Of a stretch of 5,451 nt of DNA, positions 1 to 4,318 are shown piece after piece. The stretch comes from Actinomycetota bacterium (GTDB taxonomy: Bacteria; Actinomycetota; Thermoleophilia; Gaiellales; Gaiellaceae). Location of the stretch: assembly GCA_003136795.1 (NCBI GenBank), contig PLDP01000073.1, positions 6,519 through 11,969 on the forward strand, written 5' to 3'. Numbering within the stretch: the stretch's first letter is position 1; each line of letters opens with the position of its first letter. The notes under the pieces were generated by a model. That model saw nothing but the letters and a program-made list of their open reading frames with translations, did no database searches and was not told where the DNA came from. Both the position numbers and the translations under genes were made by a program.

Positions 1-953
1 TGCAACGGGTACAGCTCGAACGCGAGGTGCCAGTCGGGCTGGTCGTGCGGCGCCTCCTGCCCGACCAGCATGTACGGCAGCTGGAAGTCGAAGAGCGCGT
101 CGTACCGGCGCGCCACGTCGCGCAGGGCGACGGCGAGGTCGCGCTGCTCCTCGGGGACGAGGTCGGCCAACCGCCGTAGGCCGTGCCGGCGCGCCCGGAC
201 CGTCACCTCGAAGGGCCACCTCGCCGCGAAGGGGACGGCCGCGACGAAGCTCTCGTTCGCGGAGACGACGCGGTCGGAGCGGTCGTCGGCCCGCGTCGCC
301 TCGCACGAGAGGCAGCGTCCCTCGCGCCGGCGGTGGCGGCGGTGGGCCTCGGACTTCGCCGCCGTGACCGGTGGGACGTGGTCGAGCGCGTAGATCTGCC
401 CGTGCGGGTGCGCGATGGTGGCGCCGACCTCGGCGCCCCGGTTCTCGAAGACGCAGACGTATGCGTGCGCGGGATCCGCCCAGAGCTCGCGCCCGCGGTC
501 GATCCAGATCGCGACGACGCGCGCGAGCTCGGTCGGCGAGAGCTCGCCGAACGAGGCGTCGTGTCGGTCCGTGTAGAGAACGACCTCGCAACGCCCTTGT
601 GCCGGTCCGGTCGGTCCGTCGAGGGGCGGCGCAGGCGGCGGGTCGGGACGGAACGACGGGAACCGGTTGTCGAAGACAGCCGCGTCGTATGAAAACGGGA
701 CCTCGATCCCGCCGGGACAGAACGGGCACCCCTCGGGGCCCGCGCTCTCCGCCGGCGAGTCGAGCGGCCGCGTGTTCCGTGCTGGTGCGATCCCGACCCA
801 TGCGTCGGTGAACACGTCGAGACGCTTGTGGATCCGGCCGCCGTCGCCCGCCGCGGCCGGCTCATCCTCGTCGAGGGAGCCGCGCAGCTGCCCGTAGACG
901 AGCAGCCGTCTCCCGTCGGAATGGACGAGCACGTGTCTGGGTAGCGACCTCAT
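1..953 (-). CDS. galT: Galactose-1-phosphate uridylyltransferase (GalT), C-terminus cut by window edge
   Basis: GalT transfers UMP from UDP-glucose to galactose-1-phosphate in the cytoplasmic Leloir pathway. 317 codons are visible; the frame runs off the left edge. Seen, numbering from the ATG at 953: a CPFCP zinc motif (C76, C79), a likely further zinc ligand H131, and the block FENRGAEVGATIAHPHGQ around residues 169-186. That block contains the family HPH motif: H182 is the zinc-ligand position, H184 the uridylylated nucleophile, and Q186 matches the conserved Gln after it. A second CxxC (C214, C217) and the PFAARWPFEV block (241-250) are also typical. The ATG was chosen because the first residues (MRSLPRHVLVHSDGRRLLVY) line up with the usual beginning of actinobacterial GalT. 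However, it lacks a good Shine-Dalgarno, and an in-frame GTG at 1016 has an ideal one and would add 21 residues. Divergent from the transporter operon. Identity is nearly certain; the start is not. Confidence 0.94.
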   Translation of the reverse strand, partial: MRSLPRHVLVHSDGRRLLVYGQLRGSLDEDEPAAAGDGGRIHKRLDVFTDAWVGIAPARNTRPLDSPAESAGPEGCPFCPGGIEVPFSYDAAVFDNRFPSFRPDPPPAPPLDGPTGPAQGRCEVVLYTDRHDASFGELSPTELARVVAIWIDRGRELWADPAHAYVCVFENRGAEVGATIAHPHGQIYALDHVPPVTAAKSEAHRRHRRREGRCLSCEATRADDRSDRVVSANESFVAAVPFAARWPFEVTVRARRHGLRRLADLVPEEQRDLAVALRDVARRYDALFDFQLPYMLVGQEAPHDQPDWHLAFELYPL

Positions 954-954
954 G

Positions 955-974
955 GCTTCGAAATCACGCGAAGC
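955..974 (-). promoter_or_regulatory. Perfect stem-loop immediately before the galT ATG
   Basis: The arms GCTTCG (955-960) and CGAAGC (969-974) are perfect 6-bp complements around an 8-nt loop. In the galT transcript the stem ends one nucleotide before the AUG at 953. The only weak Shine-Dalgarno-like bases there (GAAG) lie within the stem, so folding could limit ribosome access. If translation instead starts at the upstream GTG (1016), the element would lie inside coding sequence. The regulatory role is inferred; the symmetry is seen. Confidence 0.45.
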
Positions 975-992
975 ATCGTCGTCTCCGACGAT
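975..992 (-). promoter_or_regulatory. Perfect 7-bp stem-loop with GNRA-type loop in the galT leader
   Basis: The arms ATCGTCG (975-981) and CGACGAT (986-992) are exact complements around TCTC. On the galT (minus-strand) transcript the loop reads GAGA, a GNRA tetraloop, which is known to stabilise RNA hairpins. It abuts the 955-974 stem-loop with no gap, so the two could stack in the mRNA just upstream of the galT start. As DNA it could equally be an operator for a dimeric repressor. There is no following U-tract in either direction, so it is not a standard terminator. Confidence 0.45.
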
Positions 993-1024
993 AGTGGAAA
1001 GACTCGGCAAGCGCACACGCGGCC

Positions 1025-1030
1025 ACCTCC
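1025..1030 (-). promoter_or_regulatory. Strong Shine-Dalgarno-like GGAGGT upstream of an alternative galT start (GTG 1016)
   Basis: Read on the minus strand, GGAGGT lies 8 nt before a GTG at 1016-1014 that is in frame with galT. No stop intervenes; the first upstream in-frame stop is at 1088-1086. This is the best ribosome-binding sequence on the galT side. Against it, the 21 extra codons have only about 57% G/C at third positions, well below the body of the gene, and homologues usually begin near the ATG at 953. It could be the true start or a chance match. Confidence 0.35.
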
Positions 1031-1152
1031 GCTTCGCGTCGACTGGAGAGACCCTGATGAACACCAGCAGGCTGGGCCGGAGGAATCAGTGTGCTCCCCG
1101 ATGACGTCGAGCGGCCGGGTGCCAGGATCGACGGAGCCTCGGAAAACAACGC

Positions 1153-1181
1153 TTGTGAAATCTATCGAGAATTGTTATATA
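1153..1181 (+). promoter_or_regulatory. Candidate sigma-70-type promoter for the sugar-transporter operon
   Basis: TTGTGA (1153-1158, 4/6 to the -35 consensus) and TATATA (1176-1181, 4/6 to the -10) are separated by 17 bp, the optimal spacing. They lie in the only clearly AT-rich island of an otherwise GC-rich window, about 110 bp before the binding-protein gene. Transcription would start near 1188 and give a leader of roughly 100 nt. The -10 overlaps an imperfect palindrome centred on CG at 1182-1183 (ATATACGCATAT, 1177-1188). That is reminiscent of operators of LacI-family regulators, which commonly have a central CG, but the symmetry is short. Confidence 0.4.
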
Positions 1182-1244
1182 CGCATATCGACCTGTTGAT
1201 TTAGAAAGCTCCCAACCGAGACGCCGACTGCTCCGGGGCGAACA

Positions 1245-1257
1245 GATCGGTTCGATC
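1245..1257. repeat. Short inverted repeat GATCG-GTT-CGATC in the operon leader
   Basis: The arms GATCG (1245-1249) and CGATC (1253-1257) are perfect 5-bp complements around GTT. GATCGG occurs at 1245 and 1254, and a related GATCGA at 1265, giving three near-copies at 9-11 bp spacing just before the ribosome binding site. This may be a weak leader hairpin or a repressor half-site array. GATCG is a common word in such GC-rich DNA, so chance is a real alternative. Confidence 0.25.
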
Positions 1258-1279
1258 GGGACGGGATCGAGGTCAAGAG

Positions 1280-1290
1280 AAGGAGGAGGA
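1280..1290 (+). promoter_or_regulatory. Strong ribosome binding site of the sugar-binding-protein gene
   Basis: A purine-only run contains two overlapping AGGAGG matches (1281-1286 and 1284-1289), directly before the ATG at 1291. It fixes the start of the binding-protein gene. It is far stronger than anything in front of the permease or araA, consistent with the binding protein being made in excess over the membrane components. Confidence 0.88.
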
Positions 1291-2412
1291 ATGTCTACAG
1301 ACGGGCATGACGAGGTAAGCAAGGAGCAACGGGAGTTCTCGCGGCGACGCTTCCTCCGTCGCGCCGGCGTAGTGGCTGCATCTGTTCCGCTTTACGGCGG
1401 CCTGGCCGGGATCCTGGGCGAGCAAGGAGCGAGCGCTGCGACCTACAAGCGCAACGACGACAACGCGTTCTTCGCGAGCCATCCGAAGTACAAGTTCGTG
1501 ATGGTCAACCACGTGACGACGAACTCGTTCTTCACCGCGACGATCTACGGGATTCAGGACGCCTGCGCCCTGACCGGCTGCTCGTACCAGTGGACAGGCT
1601 CGGCGAGCTCGATCGTCTCCCAGATGGTGGCGGCGTTCAACACGGGCATCGCCGGCAAGGTGAACGGCATCGGGTGCTGTCTGATCGACAACACCGCGTT
1701 CAACGCTCCGGTCGACAGTGCGTTGAATCACGGCATCCCCGTGCTCGCGTACAACGCCGATGTCTCGGCAGGGGTCAAAAACCACCGGATGGCCTACGTC
1801 GGCCAGAACAACCTGACGGCGGGCGCGGCGGTGGCGGAGCAGGTCCTCAACACCGGTGTCAAGAAGGGCGATCTCGTCGCCGGGATCATCGCAACGCCGG
1901 GAACGGGGAACATCCAGCCGCGGATCGACGGCGCGAAGCCGGTCCTGAAGAAGGCGGGCGTCAACTTCGTCGAGGTCGGGACCTCGGCGACCGAGGGGGC
2001 GCCCGAGTACAACAAGATCGCCGCCTGGTACGCCGGCCACAAGAGCGTAAAGTTCATGTTCGGCGTGGACAGCGGCGACAGCGACGCCATCGCGCAGTTC
2101 ATCCAGAAGAACAACCTGAAGGGAAAGGTTGGCGGGGGCGGATGGGACGTCGGGACGCCGGTCGTGCAGGGCGTCAAGGACGGCAACCTGACCTTCACGA
2201 TCGACCAGCAGGCCTACCTGCAGGGCTTCGACACGATCATGCAGCTCTACCTGTACAACATCTCGGGCGGGCTGATGAAGCCAACGAATACCGACACCGG
2301 CCTCGGCATCGTCGTCAAGTCGACCGTCGCGCCGTACCTGGAGAAGAACAGGTTCGACGGGACGAGCTCGAAGCAGCAGGTCCTGAAGCCGCCTGCCAAG
2401 ATCCCGCACTAG
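1291..2412 (+). CDS. Tat-exported periplasmic-binding-protein-like sugar-binding protein of a CUT2 ABC importer
   Basis: 373 aa; captures sugar outside the membrane and delivers it to the permease encoded next. Residues 17-23 read SRRRFLR, a full twin-arginine motif. A hydrophobic stretch (about 25-42) and an ASA-A signal peptidase I site (cleavage after A49) follow, predicting Tat export of an already folded protein. There is no lipobox cysteine. The mature part resembles the ribose/galactose-type type I binding proteins (Peripla_BP_4): a first strand at YKFVMVNHV (67-75), IVSQMVAAFNTGI (108-120) before the hinge, GIPVLAYNADV (148-158), and a C-terminal FTIDQQAYLQGFDTI (302-316) block typical of the family. 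Length is normal. Four cysteines (C92, C97, C129, C130) are unusual. It is first in the operon and has the best ribosome binding site. The substrate is probably L-arabinose because araA is in the same operon; xylose, ribose, fructose or galactose cannot be excluded by reading. Confidence 0.9.
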   Translation: MSTDGHDEVSKEQREFSRRRFLRRAGVVAASVPLYGGLAGILGEQGASAATYKRNDDNAFFASHPKYKFVMVNHVTTNSFFTATIYGIQDACALTGCSYQWTGSASSIVSQMVAAFNTGIAGKVNGIGCCLIDNTAFNAPVDSALNHGIPVLAYNADVSAGVKNHRMAYVGQNNLTAGAAVAEQVLNTGVKKGDLVAGIIATPGTGNIQPRIDGAKPVLKKAGVNFVEVGTSATEGAPEYNKIAAWYAGHKSVKFMFGVDSGDSDAIAQFIQKNNLKGKVGGGGWDVGTPVVQGVKDGNLTFTIDQQAYLQGFDTIMQLYLYNISGGLMKPTNTDTGLGIVVKSTVAPYLEKNRFDGTSSKQQVLKPPAKIPH

Positions 2413-2423
2413 CCGTCACGAGC

Positions 2424-3476
2424 GTGCAAGCAGGCGCTCCAACCGATACCACTGCCCCGGCGGCCGAGCCGCCGGGGCAGCAGCGTGCGGCCGTGCCGGT
2501 CTGGCGTCGCGTCCTGCGCCTCTTCATCTACCAGCGCGAGCTGACGCCGGTCGTGATCACGGTCGGGCTGTTCGCGTACTTCACGATCAGGGCCGGCTCG
2601 AACTTCACCGACTCGCTCAGCCTCAGCTCGGCCGCCGGCTACGCGGGGCCGATCGGGGCGATCGCAGTGGGCGAGGTGCTGCTGCTCGTGCTGGCCGAGA
2701 TCGACCTGTCGGCCGGCCAGGTCTTCCTGTTCGCGCCGTGGGTCGAGTACTGGCTGCACAACGCCGGACTGCCGGTCGCGGTCGCGATCTTCCTCGCGCT
2801 CGCCGCGTGCTGTGGCGTCGGCGCGATCAACGGGCTGATCACGGTGCGCCTGAACGTGCCGTCCTTCGTCACGACGCTGGCGACGAACTTCATCCTCTTC
2901 GGGCTCGTGCTCATCTACTCGAATATGACGCAGGCGACGCCGATCCCGCTGTCGGCCTCGACGGGTTTCTCGAGCAAGCTGATGGGCGCCTGGCTGTGGT
3001 CGGAGATCCTGTGGGTGGTCGCGATCACGATCGTCGTGCAGATGGTGCTCACGCGCACACGCTTCGGCGTCCGGATCGTCGCCACGGGCGGCAATCTGCT
3101 CGGCGCGGCCGAGGCAGGCATCCCCGTCCGGCGCGTCAAGGTCTGGGCCTTCGTGCTCTGCTCGTTCCTTGCGGGTCTCGTCGGCATCGTCGACGCGGTC
3201 AAATACGGGAGCCTCGATCCCGGCAACTTCGGCGTCGACTACATCCTCTACGCCGTCGGCGCCTGCGTGATCGGCGGCACCGCGCTCACCGGTGGGCGCG
3301 GGACGGTGATCGGCGCGTTCGTCGGCGCGATCCTGATCGGCATTCTCGAGGACGGGCTGACGCTGATCGGGGTCAGCACGAACGACTTCTACGTCTGGGT
3401 CGGAGTGGTGATCATCTTCGCGATGGCGCTGAACGGGCAGTTCGACCGGCTGATCGCCCGCTCGAGGGAGACATGA
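2424..3476 (+). CDS. CUT2 sugar ABC transporter permease (RbsC/XylH/FrcC type)
   Basis: 350 aa from GTG 2424; forms the homodimeric membrane channel of the importer. After a Pro/Ala/Thr-rich cytoplasmic leader (about residues 1-27) come roughly 8-10 hydrophobic segments, near 41-57, 67-91, 116-139, 147-166, 188-210, 237-257, 271-289, 292-313 and 322-336. Family signatures of the branched-chain-amino-acid/ribose permease fold (BPD_transp_2) are visible: GEVLLLVLAEIDLSAGQV (83-100), the cytoplasmic coupling loop ATGGNLLGAAEAGIPVRRVK (220-239) expected to contact the ATPase, and GGTALTGGRGTVIGAFVGA (284-302). The start is not well defined. No ATG exists in frame. GTG 2424 lies 11 nt after the binding-protein stop with only a weak upstream GAG, and GTG 2493 (327 aa) would drop the leader. 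A perfect 13-bp hairpin (2452-2480) falls between these two starts. Translation is probably coupled to the upstream gene. The stop overlaps the ATPase start. Confidence 0.92.
   Translation: MQAGAPTDTTAPAAEPPGQQRAAVPVWRRVLRLFIYQRELTPVVITVGLFAYFTIRAGSNFTDSLSLSSAAGYAGPIGAIAVGEVLLLVLAEIDLSAGQVFLFAPWVEYWLHNAGLPVAVAIFLALAACCGVGAINGLITVRLNVPSFVTTLATNFILFGLVLIYSNMTQATPIPLSASTGFSSKLMGAWLWSEILWVVAITIVVQMVLTRTRFGVRIVATGGNLLGAAEAGIPVRRVKVWAFVLCSFLAGLVGIVDAVKYGSLDPGNFGVDYILYAVGACVIGGTALTGGRGTVIGAFVGAILIGILEDGLTLIGVSTNDFYVWVGVVIIFAMALNGQFDRLIARSRET
2452..2480 (+). promoter_or_regulatory. Perfect 13-bp GC-rich stem-loop at the binding-protein/permease junction
   Basis: The arm CTGCCCCGGCGGC (2452-2464) and its exact complement GCCGCCGGGGCAG (2468-2480) flank a 3-nt CGA loop. 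It begins 40 nt after the binding-protein stop codon. There is no downstream U-tract, so it is not a classical intrinsic terminator. In other sugar ABC operons (the malE-malF junction of E. coli is the known case), a hairpin after the binding-protein gene protects the upstream message and lowers expression of the permease. That role is inferred here. It lies within the permease coding sequence if GTG 2424 is the start, and in its untranslated leader if GTG 2493 is. Confidence 0.7.
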
Positions 3477-4291
3477 GCACGCAGCCCGCCGAGCCGATGC
3501 CCCCGGGGCCCTCGTCGGTCGAGCACGCACTCGAGGTGCGCGGCCTGACGAAGCGCTTCGGTGCGCTCGTCGTCCTTCGTGGCATCGACCTCGTCCTGCG
3601 TCAGGGGGAGGTGCTCGGGCTCGTCGGCGACAACGGAGCCGGCAAGAGCACGCTCGTCAAGATCCTGTGCGGCTTCCAGCAGCAGGACGGGGGCGAGGTG
3701 ATCGTCGGCGGCGAGCCCGTTCGCTTCCACTCGGTCCAGGCCGCCCGTGCACACGGGATCGAGACCGTGTACCAGGACCTCGCACTGATCCCGCAGCTCC
3801 CGGTCTACCTGAACCTGTTCCTGGGGCACGAGCTGACGAAGCTGGGCCCGCTCCGCTTCCTCGACAAGCAAGCGATGCGGAAGCTCGCCCGCCAGTACCT
3901 CGACGAAATCAAGGTGCGCGTGCCGAGTCTCGAGGCCGAGGCCGAGCAGCTCTCCGGCGGCCAGCGGCAGGCGGTCGCCGTCGCGAGAGCCGTGCGGGCG
4001 GCGCCGAAGATCCTGCTGCTCGACGAGCCGCTCGCGGCCATGGGCGCACGTGAGTCGCGTCTCATCATTGACCTCGTCAAGGACCTTGCCTCGAGCGGTC
4101 GGGTGTCGATCATCGTGATCGACCACAACTACGCCCATCTTTTTGAGCTCTGCGACCGCATCAACGTCATGCAGGGCGGCCGCATCACCACCGACCAGCC
4201 CGTTCACGAGACGTCGCTCGAGGGGCTGACCGAGCTGATGGTTTCGAATTTTCGCCGGGAACTGGACGATCTGTCGAACGCGGGCGCGTGA
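3473..4291 (+). CDS. Single-domain sugar ABC transporter ATP-binding protein (FrcA-like, CUT2)
   Basis: 272 aa; hydrolyses ATP at the cytoplasmic face to power the importer. All nucleotide-binding motifs are present: Walker A GDNGAGKST (52-60), Q-loop Q101 in VYQDLAL, signature LSGGQ (160-164), Walker B ILLLDEP (180-186, catalytic E185), D-loop region AAMG (188-191) and H-loop H218 in VIDHN. The TVYQDLALIPQLPVYLNLFLG stretch (from about residue 98) is typical of ribose/fructose-type sugar importers. It carries one ATPase domain, unlike the ~500-residue fused double-domain RbsA/AraG/XylG, so it should act as a homodimer like FrcA. The ATG overlaps the permease stop as ATGA (3473-3476), with GAGGGAG (3464-3470) close upstream, which indicates translational coupling. 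The residue after DEP is Leu where Thr is usual, and Met replaces the usual Leu in the D-loop. These are minor departures. Confidence 0.94.
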   Translation: MSTQPAEPMPPGPSSVEHALEVRGLTKRFGALVVLRGIDLVLRQGEVLGLVGDNGAGKSTLVKILCGFQQQDGGEVIVGGEPVRFHSVQAARAHGIETVYQDLALIPQLPVYLNLFLGHELTKLGPLRFLDKQAMRKLARQYLDEIKVRVPSLEAEAEQLSGGQRQAVAVARAVRAAPKILLLDEPLAAMGARESRLIIDLVKDLASSGRVSIIVIDHNYAHLFELCDRINVMQGGRITTDQPVHETSLEGLTELMVSNFRRELDDLSNAGA

Positions 4292-4301
4292 CCCCATGGG
4301 G
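4292..4301. repeat. 10-bp perfect palindrome in the ATPase-araA gap
   Basis: CCCCATGGGG fills the first ten bases after the ATPase stop and is followed directly by a GGCGCC palindrome (4300-4305). With no loop it is a poor RNA hairpin. It could be a protein-binding site or chance in GC-rich DNA. Its ATG (4296) is not in the araA frame. Confidence 0.2.
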
Positions 4302-4318
4302 CGCCGGGTCTCGCCGCG

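Larger units (their letters stand above)
954..1290. other. Divergent intergenic control region between galT and the transporter operon
   Basis: This 337-bp stretch has no convincing protein gene. From left to right it contains two abutting stem-loops at the galT side (955-974 and 975-992), a strong Shine-Dalgarno-like GGAGGT on the minus strand (1025-1030), an AT-rich island (about 1141-1210) with the best rightward promoter candidate, a GATCG/CGATC inverted repeat (1245-1257), and the ribosome binding site of the binding-protein gene. No convincing -35/-10 pair was found for galT. A lone minus-strand TATAAC (1179-1174) in the AT island could be a -10, which would give galT a leader of more than 200 nt. 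Short open frames at 1057-1199 are not supported as genes. Confidence 0.7.

Noticed and set aside
183..865. Open frames on either strand overlapping galT (for example 183-692 plus, 203-865 minus)
   Set aside because: They are out of frame with the continuous GalT reading, which has intact catalytic motifs; their compositions are Arg/Ser-rich artefacts.
1057..1199. Two tiny plus-strand open frames joined by ATGA: 15 codons (1057-1104, with GGAGAG six bases upstream) and 32 codons (1101-1199)
   Set aside because: Both lie mostly upstream of or across the likely promoter, have no recognisable content (no run of regulatory codons typical of a leader peptide), and the second runs through the AT-rich island. 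Chance is the simplest explanation unless transcription starts further upstream.
1214..1252. Possible leader RNA fold pairing AACCGA (1214-1219) with TCGGTT (1247-1252) around CGCC/GGCG (1222-1225 and 1237-1240)
   Set aside because: Short helices with internal loops are common by chance in GC-rich leaders. It does not match any riboswitch consensus I can recognise, and it competes with the 1245-1257 inverted repeat.
1590..2423. Upstream extension of the permease frame back into the binding-protein gene (apparent 628-residue protein)
   Set aside because: The extension overlaps the well-supported binding-protein gene in another frame and is Arg/Gly-rich without family similarity. The permease begins near 2424.
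2452..2480. Intrinsic transcription terminator after the binding-protein gene
   Set aside because: The stem is strong but no U-rich tract follows on either strand, and downstream genes belong to the same transporter. Kept only as a regulatory or stabilising hairpin.
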